A DNA stretch of 64,000 nt from Raineya sp. (GTDB lineage: Bacteria; Bacteroidota; Bacteroidia; Cytophagales; Thermonemataceae), in the NCBI GenBank assembly GCA_025454915.1, contig JALONN010000002.1, forward strand, positions 62,001 to 126,000, given 5' to 3'. This document shows positions 7,049-15,246 of this stretch, piece by piece. The notes beneath the pieces are model-generated. The model was not told the DNA's origin and made no database searches. It saw nothing but the letters and a program-made list of their open reading frames with translations. How positions within the stretch are numbered: position 1 is the first letter of the stretch; every line of letters starts with the position of its first letter. The position numbers were made by a program, and so were the translations under genes.

Positions 7049-8791
7049 TTAGTTAGGCTTTTTTGTAGTACCTCCACCACCTGTTTTAGGGGTTGTTCTT
7101 GGAGTTACATTTGTAGTTGTCGGAATAGCCTTTAATTTTAACATATCTTCTGCATATTTTATATAGTCAGCTTTAGTTGTTTTGGTATCCAACATTTTTT
7201 GAGCATATTCTTTTGCCTTAGGTAGATCTTTTTTGCCATAGAAGTAGTTTCCTAAATATCTATAAGCTTTTGCTCTGTTATCTTTAAATCTGTTAGCAGC
7301 TTTTTCCTTATCTTTAGCTTCTGCAATCAGCTTATCTGTAATTTCAAGATATTTTTCATAGTATTGCTTTGCTTCAGCCTTCTCTGCTGCATCTTTAGGG
7401 TTTTGAGCCACTTTATTATCAGCTCTATAGATATAAGCACTTGCTTCTTCAGGAGCAATAGCAATAGCTTTTGCTAAACCTTCATCAGCTTTGTCATATT
7501 CTTTAGAGAAGGTACGATAGAAACCAGCATATAACTGATAGGTGTATTTTTTCTTAGTTCCTTTGTATCTACTTACAATTTCATCATAAATATTTGCTAC
7601 TTGTTGATAATTCTTTCTAGTAGAAGCTGTATCTATTGTTTTCTGATTAGATACAGTATCAGCAATACGCTCAATATAGGCTACACTTTTATCGTTATCT
7701 AACTCTTTTTCAGAAGCTTTGCGTAGATTAGAAAAAGCGTCATCTTGATTTTTTAAACCAAAAGCAATATTTGCATAACATTCATAGTCACTAGCAAATG
7801 TAAGTTTAGGATTTGATGCCATGAATTTGTCTAAATTAGTTTTAGCTTCTTGGTTCATTCCATTTTTCTGTTGAGCATAAGCTAACCAGCGATAGTATTC
7901 AGGATATTTTACTTTACCTTCTAATGCTTTTAATTCAGAATACGACTTTTCGTATTTTTTTGTTTGATATAAAAATACGGCATAACGATAACGAACTTCT
8001 TCACTACGCTCTGAACGCTCCATATAACGCTCATAATATACAATAGCACTATCTAATTTATCTGCTTTTTGGTATAACTCTCCAATTTTACGATAGATAG
8101 GTGTATAACTTGGGTCAAGACGCATACTTTCTTTATATTCTTTCAAAACATCTGTGTAATCAGGATTTGGGACTAACAAACGCAACTCAGCTTGTTTTGC
8201 AGAGGGTTTTCCACTTTTACCATTGCTTTTATTGATAGCAAAACTGTAGTTTTTAGAGGCTTCTTTGCCATTTTCTGGCTTTTGAGTAGCTACATAAGCA
8301 TCCGCAAGAGTAGTATAAGTATCTGCATTAGCTTCTTTAAGTTTAATCGCCATTTCTAAAATACGAACAGCCTCATTTGCATCTTTATTTCCTTCATGAG
8401 CAATGTAAGCTTCTCCGATTCTGTATAAAACATCGTGGTTTTTGCTTTTTGTTTTATTAATAACCTCATCAAAAACACCCTTAGCTCCAGCCTTATCTCC
8501 TTGCATTAATTTTACTTCGCCTAAACCAACCTGATTGAGTAGATATTTCTTATCTGCAGCTAAACCTTTTTCAAAATTAGCTTTTGCTAATTCTGCATTT
8601 TCTCTTTTAGCATAGAAATATCCTAAGTAATAATAATGTTCGGCTGTAGGTTTACTTTTTGCTAAATCCTCAAAAGTCTTTTGAGCAGAGCTATATTGCT
8701 CCATATCCATAGACTTTAATCCTTGTTCGATATTTTGAGCTTGTGCTACTACACCCACAAACATCAAAATAGATAAAATTTGTTTTCTCAT
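7049..8791 (-). CDS. Secreted TPR-repeat protein
   Basis: This is a 580-residue protein with a signal peptide ending VAQAQ at about residue 19 and many degenerate tetratricopeptide repeats over its whole length (for example YYYLGYFYAKRENAELAKANFEKGL at about 53-77). The C-terminus is Thr/Gly/Lys-rich (TPKTGGGGTTKKPN) and looks disordered. In Bacteroidota, large periplasmic TPR proteins like this are often encoded behind tonB and a PstS-like lipoprotein, as here. It may be a scaffold in the periplasm or at the outer membrane; no enzymatic motif is visible. It is the last gene of the TonB group and is followed by a strong terminator. Confidence 0.8.
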   Translation of the reverse strand: MRKQILSILMFVGVVAQAQNIEQGLKSMDMEQYSSAQKTFEDLAKSKPTAEHYYYLGYFYAKRENAELAKANFEKGLAADKKYLLNQVGLGEVKLMQGDKAGAKGVFDEVINKTKSKNHDVLYRIGEAYIAHEGNKDANEAVRILEMAIKLKEANADTYTTLADAYVATQKPENGKEASKNYSFAINKSNGKSGKPSAKQAELRLLVPNPDYTDVLKEYKESMRLDPSYTPIYRKIGELYQKADKLDSAIVYYERYMERSERSEEVRYRYAVFLYQTKKYEKSYSELKALEGKVKYPEYYRWLAYAQQKNGMNQEAKTNLDKFMASNPKLTFASDYECYANIAFGLKNQDDAFSNLRKASEKELDNDKSVAYIERIADTVSNQKTIDTASTRKNYQQVANIYDEIVSRYKGTKKKYTYQLYAGFYRTFSKEYDKADEGLAKAIAIAPEEASAYIYRADNKVAQNPKDAAEKAEAKQYYEKYLEITDKLIAEAKDKEKAANRFKDNRAKAYRYLGNYFYGKKDLPKAKEYAQKMLDTKTTKADYIKYAEDMLKLKAIPTTTNVTPRTTPKTGGGGTTKKPN

Positions 8792-8855
8792 TTTTCTAAT
8801 AAATTAATAATCGTTTAAGTCTAATAAAGTTATATAAGAAATTTTTGTTTATTAT

Positions 8856-9773
8856 TTATTTTTTTAAGATTTCAATTTCTCTTGCAGGAATTTTTGCAGG
8901 TAAAATTCCTGCTTTTAAAATAATTCTTTGCCCTATTTCCTGATTGATATAACTTGCAAATGCAAATGCTAATCCCATTCTTCCATTTTTAACCAAGCTA
9001 TAACACTCTCTTTTAAAAGGATAAGAGTTTTCTAATAAAGAAACTTGTGATGGTTGAACATTAGAAATTGATACTAATTTTACAGATGATTTTAGCTTTT
9101 CTGTTTCTACATCATTGCTACTCAGCCAACTATACCCAACCAAGCCTATACTATTTTTATCTTTACTCACTTTTTCAACAACAGTTTTATTTGACTTGGC
9201 AGCATAGATTTTTAATTTTGAAATATCACTTACCTCTAACTTTGTAGATGTATAATTGTAGTTGCTGGAGTTTGCATTATCTAAAATAATAGAAATTTCA
9301 GCATCAGAGTTACTTGCTTTTATATCTTTCCAGTTTTTTATTTTCCCAGAAAACAGATCTTTAAGTTGCTCCACAGTCCATGTTGTGTCTGTGGACTCAG
9401 GGTGAACGACTACGGCTACTCCATCATAGGCTTGAACCCACGAACGAACCATACTTTTTTGTCGTTCGATTTCTTTTTTCTCCTGACTATTCAAATCTCT
9501 ACCCACAATAACAGCGTCTATACTATCACGAAGCATCAATTGAATAGCTTTGTCTTCAGGTAAAGCTACAATATTGATTTTTGCTTTATCATATTCGTTT
9601 TCAAAAACCTTAGCTTCTTGCTGAGCAATTGGCAAAAAAGCTTCATCTACAGCCACTGTAATTTCTCCACTGGTTGGAGTATCATACTTTTTTGTCTCAT
9701 AATTGTTTTCACTATTGGAGCTACAAGCATACAAAGTCAAAAGCAAACAAAATGTTGTTAATCTATAAATCAT
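8856..9773 (-). CDS. PstS-like phosphate-type substrate-binding lipoprotein
   Basis: This is a 305-residue lipoprotein (lipobox LYAC) with a periplasmic binding fold of the phosphate ABC transporter PstS type: an N-terminal GEITVAVDEAFLPI segment, DAVIVGRDLN, a GVAVVVHPES...WTVEQLKDLFSGKIKNW block typical of the family, and a C-terminal NQEIGQRIILKAGILPA segment. No pstCAB genes are near, so it is probably not part of a classical phosphate importer. The gene lies between a small membrane protein linked to tonB and a TPR protein, a recurrent Bacteroidota arrangement whose meaning is unknown. The ATG at 9771-9773 was chosen because it starts a proper signal peptide. Confidence 0.85.
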   Translation of the reverse strand: MIYRLTTFCLLLTLYACSSNSENNYETKKYDTPTSGEITVAVDEAFLPIAQQEAKVFENEYDKAKINIVALPEDKAIQLMLRDSIDAVIVGRDLNSQEKKEIERQKSMVRSWVQAYDGVAVVVHPESTDTTWTVEQLKDLFSGKIKNWKDIKASNSDAEISIILDNANSSNYNYTSTKLEVSDISKLKIYAAKSNKTVVEKVSKDKNSIGLVGYSWLSSNDVETEKLKSSVKLVSISNVQPSQVSLLENSYPFKRECYSLVKNGRMGLAFAFASYINQEIGQRIILKAGILPAKIPAREIEILKK

Positions 9774-9820
9774 AGTTTCTACTTTGGAAACGTAAACATA
9801 TAAAAAAAATAAGCAAAAAT

Positions 9821-10036
9821 TTAACGTTTTTGAGTTTCTCTTCTCCAATTCTTATAAATACCATATACACGTACAAAGCGAATAACGCCATATCCCACTG
9901 TTGCCCAACCTAATAAATTAGCTAAATTAGGGTTTTGAAAAAATTTGTTAAATACAATAAAAAGCACTCCGACGGTTAAGAATATTACTACCATAAACGT
10001 GCCAAATATTAAGTTTACTTTTTCGTGTAATTGCAT
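9821..10036 (-). CDS. Small two-helix membrane protein linked to tonB
   Basis: This encodes 71 residues with two transmembrane helices (about 10-32 and 40-57) and a basic C-terminus (YKNWRRETQKR). Small membrane proteins of this kind are commonly found between tonB and PstS-like genes in Bacteroidota, but no function is established. It lies 47 bases upstream of the PstS-like gene and is separated from tonB by a terminator, so it may have its own promoter. The coding call rests on its start, length, hydrophobic pattern and consistent neighbours. Confidence 0.65.
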   Translation of the reverse strand: MQLHEKVNLIFGTFMVVIFLTVGVLFIVFNKFFQNPNLANLLGWATVGYGVIRFVRVYGIYKNWRRETQKR

Positions 10037-10068
10037 ATATTATTTTGAAAATTGTTTGCAATGATACA

Positions 10069-10106
10069 AAAAATAAAAGCCCTATCAAACTGCATAGGGC
10101 TTTTTG
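10069..10106 (-). terminator. Terminator downstream of tonB
   Basis: On the minus strand AGCCCTAT and ATAGGGCT form an 8-bp stem preceded by A residues and followed by TTTTATTTT. It lies about 20 bases past the tonB stop and would separate tonB from the small membrane protein gene. Confidence 0.8.
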
Positions 10107-10124
10107 AAAAAATTATGAGAAAAA

Positions 10125-10973
10125 TTATTGATTGAGGGCAAATTTGATAGGAATAGTTTTTCTGACACGAACAGACTTACCTTTTCCATCTTTAGCAGGA
10201 GCCCAAAGTGTATTAATTTTTGATAATGCTTTTATCGATTCCTCATCACAACCATCTCCAATACCTTTTAAAATAGTAACATTAGAAATACTACCATCTT
10301 TTTCAACTACAAACTGTAAAGTTACTGTTCCTTCTGTACCTTTTTTACGAGCCAAAGAGGGATACACAATTTGTTTTTGTAATTTTTTTCTAAACTCGTT
10401 GATACCTCCCTCAAAAGAAGCATCTTGAGCAACCATAAAAGGTTCTAATACTATGTCAACTTTAGGCTCTTCACCTGTCCCATCCATTAGGTTACCTTTT
10501 GTATCTGTAATAGTCTCATCAGGTTTGATTGGAGAACCATCACCTTTTTTAGTTTCATCAGAAATAGCAGTAGCATCATCTTTTATAGAATCTGTTTCTA
10601 CCAACTTTTTTTTGATTTCTTCAGGTGTAATATTGATTTCTTGATAATCAATAGTTGCTATTTGCTGTTCTTTGATAGGTTCGATAACCACAATAGTCTT
10701 CTCTTTTTCTTTTCTTTCATCTGGAGGAGTAATAATATCAATGGGAATTGTTGAGTCAATAGGGGGTTCAACTTGTTTGACTACTTCTTCCTTAGGTGAG
10801 AAAGCTCTCTGAATCAGAGGAGTTGCAAAAAGAGTTACACTACTAAAAGCAACAACTAATAACGTGGTACTAAGTACTTTAGAATACTTTTTACGAAGGT
10901 CATAAGCTCCGTATGCTTGGTTACGCCCCTCAAATCCCACATGAGGTTGGTAGCAGAAATCTTGTAAGTTCAT
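10125..10973 (-). CDS. tonB: Energy transducer TonB
   Basis: This is a 282-residue TonB protein. A cytoplasmic N-terminus with NQAYGAYDLRKKYSK, typical of Bacteroidota TonB, precedes one transmembrane helix at about 35-55. A proline- and charge-rich periplasmic linker follows, then a C-terminal TonB domain (about 190-282) with YPSLARKKGTEGTVTLQFVVEKDGSISNV and RVRKTIPIKFAL. It couples the proton motive force of ExbB/ExbD to outer-membrane receptors such as the two in this window. No exbB or exbD gene lies next to it; the upstream neighbour is a TPR protein. A terminator follows the gene. Confidence 0.93.
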   Translation of the reverse strand: MNLQDFCYQPHVGFEGRNQAYGAYDLRKKYSKVLSTTLLVVAFSSVTLFATPLIQRAFSPKEEVVKQVEPPIDSTIPIDIITPPDERKEKEKTIVVIEPIKEQQIATIDYQEINITPEEIKKKLVETDSIKDDATAISDETKKGDGSPIKPDETITDTKGNLMDGTGEEPKVDIVLEPFMVAQDASFEGGINEFRKKLQKQIVYPSLARKKGTEGTVTLQFVVEKDGSISNVTILKGIGDGCDEESIKALSKINTLWAPAKDGKGKSVRVRKTIPIKFALNQ

Positions 10974-11095
10974 AGGTTTTCAAATTTTTTATAGTGGATA
11001 GTGTAAGGGCTTATTATACCTAGCTGGGTGTATAATGAAGCTTTAAATGAACTTTACAAAAACGGTGCCAGGTTTTGCAACACTGATGCAATCTA

Positions 11096-11935
11096 TTATT
11101 TACAATATTTCTCTAAATATGAAGCTACATCTGTGCTGCCTAACTCTTGAGCTTTTTTCCAGTTTTTACATGCTTCTTGAGTTTGGGACGTTTTTAAAAG
11201 AGCCCATGCCTTCTCTGAGTATATTTGTGGGTCGTAATTTTTGAGTTTTAGAGCTTCGTCAAAATCAATAATAGCTTCTTTAAATTTTTTTAAATCATTG
11301 TAGACAATACCTCTGAGTAGAAATCCATCAGCATCTTTTTTGAGATTTATATAAATATTAAGGTATTCCAAAGCCTTTTTTGGATGTTTATCACTCTCTA
11401 AAAGAGCTAAATTATAATAAGATGATGGGTATTTGGGGTTAACAGCGATAGCCTTTTCATAAGTTTCTTGAGCTAACTGTATATATTTTTTATTTTGCTC
11501 ATTTTCTGCAAGTTTGGTATATAATACACCTAAGGCTGTATAGGTTCGGGCATCTTTCTTATCTAACTCAATAGCTTTTTGAAAGTCAGCTAGAGCTTGT
11601 TCATTTTTTGAAAGCCAGTAATAAGCAACACCTCTGTTATAATAGGCATCTTTATATTGATTATCCAATTCAATAGATTTTGTATAAGCATCAATGGCTT
11701 TGTTGTAGTCGGAAAACGCATAATGAGCTAATCCCATTATTACATAAGCTTCTGAAACATTATATTTTAAATCAATAACCTGTTTTGAAAGACTGATACA
11801 CTCTTGTATCTGATTATTATCAAGAGCTTGTTTGGCTTTTATTAAAAGTTCCTGAGCATTTTGAGCATTTACATTCAGCATGAAACACACAAAATAAATT
11901 GTAAGAGCTGATACTTTTTTCTTAATTTTGAACAT
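11096..11935 (-). CDS. Secreted TPR-repeat protein
   Basis: This is a 279-residue protein with a signal peptide (MFKIKKKVSALTIYFVCFMLNVNAQ) and about six tetratricopeptide repeats such as KDAYYNRGVAYYWLSKNEQALADFQKAIEL. The C-terminal EACKNWKKAQELGS...YLEKYCK resembles the end of the TPR lipoprotein at 6250-6960, so the two are paralogues. It is upstream of tonB on the same strand with a 122-base gap. Its start lies only 12 bases from the divergent start of the PagL-like gene, so the promoters of both genes must lie inside the opposite gene. Confidence 0.82.
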   Translation of the reverse strand: MFKIKKKVSALTIYFVCFMLNVNAQNAQELLIKAKQALDNNQIQECISLSKQVIDLKYNVSEAYVIMGLAHYAFSDYNKAIDAYTKSIELDNQYKDAYYNRGVAYYWLSKNEQALADFQKAIELDKKDARTYTALGVLYTKLAENEQNKKYIQLAQETYEKAIAVNPKYPSSYYNLALLESDKHPKKALEYLNIYINLKKDADGFLLRGIVYNDLKKFKEAIIDFDEALKLKNYDPQIYSEKAWALLKTSQTQEACKNWKKAQELGSTDVASYLEKYCK

Positions 11936-11947
11936 AGAAATAAGATT

Positions 11948-13051
11948 ATGAAAATCAAATATATTGTATATACGATTATTTTAATAGTATTTTGTTACAA
12001 AACTCATGCCCAGAAACCCTTCGATATAGGAGTTTTACAAGATTATGGCTTTGTTATTAAACATTCTGTCAAAATTGGACATCTCCAAACACGTCCATTT
12101 GCAACAACACTTTACTTTAATAAATATCATTTAGGGAATGAAACTTGGATGAAAAAATTTAATCATCCTAAAACTTCATTTGCTCTCACATATTTTGATT
12201 TTCGTAACCATGTAATCGGGAAAACAGTAGCCCTTACAAGTAATTATCTATTTCCTTTGTATAGAAAATCCAAGAGTAATGCAGAATTAAAAATAGGTAC
12301 GGGATTGGTTTATTCTACAAATCCGTTTGATATTCAGCAAAATTTCACAAATAATGTGTTGAGTAACAGGTGGAGTTATGTGATGCAAATGGGTTGGTTT
12401 TGGAATTATGCCATAGATAAACACTGGCAATTTAAAACGGCTTTACAGCTAACTCATTACTCTAATGGAGCTTATAAACTACCTAATGCAGGTGTAAATA
12501 TCATGACTGTTAGTCTTGGGACTTCTTATACTTTTCATCCACAAAACATTATCTATACTCCAGCTAATAATCCAGTTTTTTCAAAAAAATGGCATTTGCA
12601 AACGGCTTTGGCAGGTAGCTTGATAGAAGCAGAAGTAAATCAGCCATATAAACATAAGGTTATCAATTTGGGAATCTATACAGGAAGAGATTTAAGTCCA
12701 ATACATCGACTGATAGGAGGAGTAGATATTTCTTGGAGTGATGGAGTTAAGTATCAAATTCAAAAGAAATACAAAGATAGCACTTCAAAACCTGATTATA
12801 GACGGGTAAGTGTAGTTGTGGGTGATGAGATTAATTTTGGAAAAATGTCTTTTAATATACAGTTTGGAGTATATGTCTATAAACAGTTTGTGGCTATTGC
12901 TGATATGCCTTTTTATCAACGTTATGGTCTGAAATATTATTGGCATAAACATATTTGGACAGGCTTGTTTTTAAAATCTCATGCAGCTACTGCTGAGTGT
13001 GCAGAGTTTACAATAGGAGGTAGTTTTTTTAATAAGAAGAAACAAAAATAA
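11948..13051 (+). CDS. PagL-like lipid A deacylase / acyloxyacyl hydrolase family outer-membrane protein
   Basis: This is a 367-residue protein with a signal peptide (ending THAQ) and a beta-barrel pattern. The segment LQLTHYSNGAYKLPNAGVN at about 173-191 carries the His-x-Ser-Asn pattern of PagL-type lipid A 3-O-deacylases, where His and Ser are catalytic. In Bacteroidota such proteins are longer than the approximately 180-residue Pseudomonas enzyme, as here. The enzyme would trim acyl chains from lipid A in the outer membrane. The stop codon abuts the stop of the convergent ankyrin gene with no spacing. Activity is inferred from the motif; a structural barrel relative without activity is possible. 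Confidence 0.65.
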   Translation: MKIKYIVYTIILIVFCYKTHAQKPFDIGVLQDYGFVIKHSVKIGHLQTRPFATTLYFNKYHLGNETWMKKFNHPKTSFALTYFDFRNHVIGKTVALTSNYLFPLYRKSKSNAELKIGTGLVYSTNPFDIQQNFTNNVLSNRWSYVMQMGWFWNYAIDKHWQFKTALQLTHYSNGAYKLPNAGVNIMTVSLGTSYTFHPQNIIYTPANNPVFSKKWHLQTALAGSLIEAEVNQPYKHKVINLGIYTGRDLSPIHRLIGGVDISWSDGVKYQIQKKYKDSTSKPDYRRVSVVVGDEINFGKMSFNIQFGVYVYKQFVAIADMPFYQRYGLKYYWHKHIWTGLFLKSHAATAECAEFTIGGSFFNKKKQK

Positions 13052-13288
13052 TTATTCACACCAAAGCATTCTTGATTCCTCGCCTTCAAGTAACTGAGCT
13101 ATTTCATAAAAACCATACTGAATTGCAACATTAGAAGCTTTTAAGCCAAATTTATCTTGAATCTGTAATAAAGATAATCGAGAACCGAAAATACCTACTC
13201 CAACTTCACTAAAAACAATATTTTTCAGCAATTTCGTATCATTGGCTTCTACTGCATAAAATAAATTTGTTCTACCAAGTGAGTCCAA
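13052..13288 (-). CDS. Small ankyrin-repeat protein
   Basis: This is a 78-residue frame with about two ankyrin repeats: LGRTNLFYAVEANDTKLLKNIV and DKFGLKASNVAIQYGFYEIAQLLE. The only available start is TTG at 13286-13288, which puts the first residues directly in the first repeat; no ATG exists in this frame upstream. The gene begins seven bases after the stop of the histidine kinase gene on the same strand, so it is probably translated from the same message. It could be an intact minimal ankyrin protein with a TTG start or the remains of a longer one. The function is unknown; protein binding is the usual role of such repeats. Confidence 0.55.
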   Translation of the reverse strand: MDSLGRTNLFYAVEANDTKLLKNIVFSEVGVGIFGSRLSLLQIQDKFGLKASNVAIQYGFYEIAQLLEGEESRMLWCE

Positions 13289-13295
13289 TATAAAA

Positions 13296-15179
13296 TTATG
13301 AATTTTCTGTTTTCACAAGAGTAAATGAAAAACAACTACCTTCATTCTCTTTACTATCAACCCAAATATCACCACCATTTTTTTTGATAAACTCTTTACA
13401 GAGTAAAAGTCCAAGCCCAGTACCTTTTTCATTATCGGTGCCTGTTGTACTTTTAACAGTATCCATTTTAAATAACTTCTCTTTGAATTCTGGAGGCATT
13501 CCTACCCCATTATCTTTGACATCTATCTGAATAAATTTCCCTTTATTAAAAGCTTTGATACAAACTTCTCCATTTCTATTGGTAAACTTTAGAGCATTGG
13601 TAATAAGGTTTCTAAGTACAAATTTCACATGGTCTGCATCAGCAAATGCATATAAATCAGGCTCAACCTCAGTTTTTAGAAAAATTTCTTTCTTTTGAAA
13701 AAGTATATTTGATAGCTCTAAGTCCTCTCGTATAATTTGATTAATTGAAACATTCTCAGGTTTAAAATCTACTTTATTCATTTGACTTCTAGCCCAAGTC
13801 AGCAAATCTTCAATTAATTGCAATACATTTTGTAATGATTTATTCAAATCGTTGGAAATTTTCTTAACTTCATCTGTAGTCATCGCATCTGCATAATTTG
13901 AGAGCAAATTTGTAAAACCTAAAAGAGAGTTGATAGGGCTACGCAAATCATGGGCAATAATAGAAAAGAATCTATCTTTACTTTGATTTACTTCTTCAAG
14001 TTGTTCTTTTTGTTTTTGTATTTGCGTTAAGGCGTCACTAATTTCTTTATTTTTTTGTTCGATATAGTCTCTTTGAGCTTCAATTTCGGCTTTTTGCTGA
14101 TTAATTTCTTCATTTTTGAGTGTCAGTACCTTATTGGCTTTGTCACGAATTTTATAACGATAATACAAAACTCCAAAAATAATTAATAGAAATAAAAATA
14201 TAGCAATAGAGGTAATAATAGAGATTGTGAAAAGATTTTTTCTTTTTTCTTCTTCTACAATTTGCTTGATAGTATTTTTATCTTGAAGACCATATTCTTT
14301 TTTGAAGATTTTCAATTCATCCCCTCCTGATAAATCCCACAAAAGAGCTAGATTTTCTGGACCTATATGTTTACGAATAATGTCATTTTTAACAGTTTTA
14401 AAGTATGAGCTCTTAAAAAATGTATTGATAGGTTCTTGCCAGTCATGATGCTTAGGCAGAATAAATGCATATCCATCTCGAATAGTCTTGAAAATAAACT
14501 GGCGTTTAATTCTATATCCTTTTTCATAATATTTTAAGTAGATAGGAAAGTCCATGTAAGCAATAGAATTGGGGGTAGAATGGACAATTTCTACAAGATT
14601 TTCACTATTATCTATGTATTTGATAGAAAAGTTATTCTTGGTATCTATTTTTAAAGCTTTTAAATCAATGTCATAAGTGCTACCTCTAGCAGTAAAACCT
14701 ATAAGAGGGGTTCTATGATAGATAAATTCTTCTTTGCTTACAAAAATAGGTACATTGGCATGCGAAATAAGAACAGAAATATCAGGCATATAGGGTGGCG
14801 TAAAAGCTACCGCTCGCTTTCTGTCTTCAGTAATAGAAATCGCTGATGTTCCAAAATAGGAACCCGTTTTACTACGAATGAGAGGTTCAACTTCTGAGAA
14901 AGATGAAACTTCTCGCCAACGAACACGAATTTTTATTTTATATTTTTTTTCAAGAAATGTAAAAAACTCACGCAACAAATCTACTTCTATACCTTTTAAA
15001 ATACCATTTTTATCTTGATAAATAAAGGGTTCTAAGCCAGTCCATACAATTTCTACATCACCTTCTTTTTTTGCTAAGATTTCACTCCAACTCTCAGAAA
15101 CTTTATAATTTTGAGCAGAAATGTTTGAAACAAATAAAAAAGTAATAATAAAAAATGTAAATAGTCTGAGAAATAACAT
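13296..15179 (-). CDS. Sensor histidine kinase with periplasmic solute-binding (SBP_bac_3) domain
   Basis: This is a 627-residue membrane histidine kinase. A signal peptide (to about residue 23) precedes a family-3 solute-binding domain at about 40-270 (VWTGLEPFIYQDKNGILKGIEVDLLREF). One transmembrane helix lies at about 317-340, then a coiled coil to 400, the HisKA domain with His410 in IIAHDLRSP, and an ATPase domain with the N-box (RNLITNALKFTN), DNGVGMP and GTGLGL. The sensor part resembles BvgS-type and glutamine/amino-acid binding sensors, so it probably responds to a small polar ligand. No response regulator gene is adjacent; a small ankyrin gene follows after seven bases. Confidence 0.9.
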   Translation of the reverse strand: MLFLRLFTFFIITFLFVSNISAQNYKVSESWSEILAKKEGDVEIVWTGLEPFIYQDKNGILKGIEVDLLREFFTFLEKKYKIKIRVRWREVSSFSEVEPLIRSKTGSYFGTSAISITEDRKRAVAFTPPYMPDISVLISHANVPIFVSKEEFIYHRTPLIGFTARGSTYDIDLKALKIDTKNNFSIKYIDNSENLVEIVHSTPNSIAYMDFPIYLKYYEKGYRIKRQFIFKTIRDGYAFILPKHHDWQEPINTFFKSSYFKTVKNDIIRKHIGPENLALLWDLSGGDELKIFKKEYGLQDKNTIKQIVEEEKRKNLFTISIITSIAIFLFLLIIFGVLYYRYKIRDKANKVLTLKNEEINQQKAEIEAQRDYIEQKNKEISDALTQIQKQKEQLEEVNQSKDRFFSIIAHDLRSPINSLLGFTNLLSNYADAMTTDEVKKISNDLNKSLQNVLQLIEDLLTWARSQMNKVDFKPENVSINQIIREDLELSNILFQKKEIFLKTEVEPDLYAFADADHVKFVLRNLITNALKFTNRNGEVCIKAFNKGKFIQIDVKDNGVGMPPEFKEKLFKMDTVKSTTGTDNEKGTGLGLLLCKEFIKKNGGDIWVDSKENEGSCFSFTLVKTENS

Positions 15180-15246
15180 TCAGGTGATGATTATTTAATC
15201 AATATTAAGAATATTTTACTTTTTTACAAAAAATAATAATGCTTAT

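Noticed and set aside
8856..9773. Phosphate ABC importer subunit pstS
   Set aside because: The fold fits, but no pstC, pstA, pstB or phoU gene is near and the gene sits in a TonB-type unit, so no gene symbol is given.
10990..11045. Possible terminator (TTATAC...GTATAA) between the TPR gene and tonB
   Set aside because: Only a six-base stem with a large loop and no T-tract.
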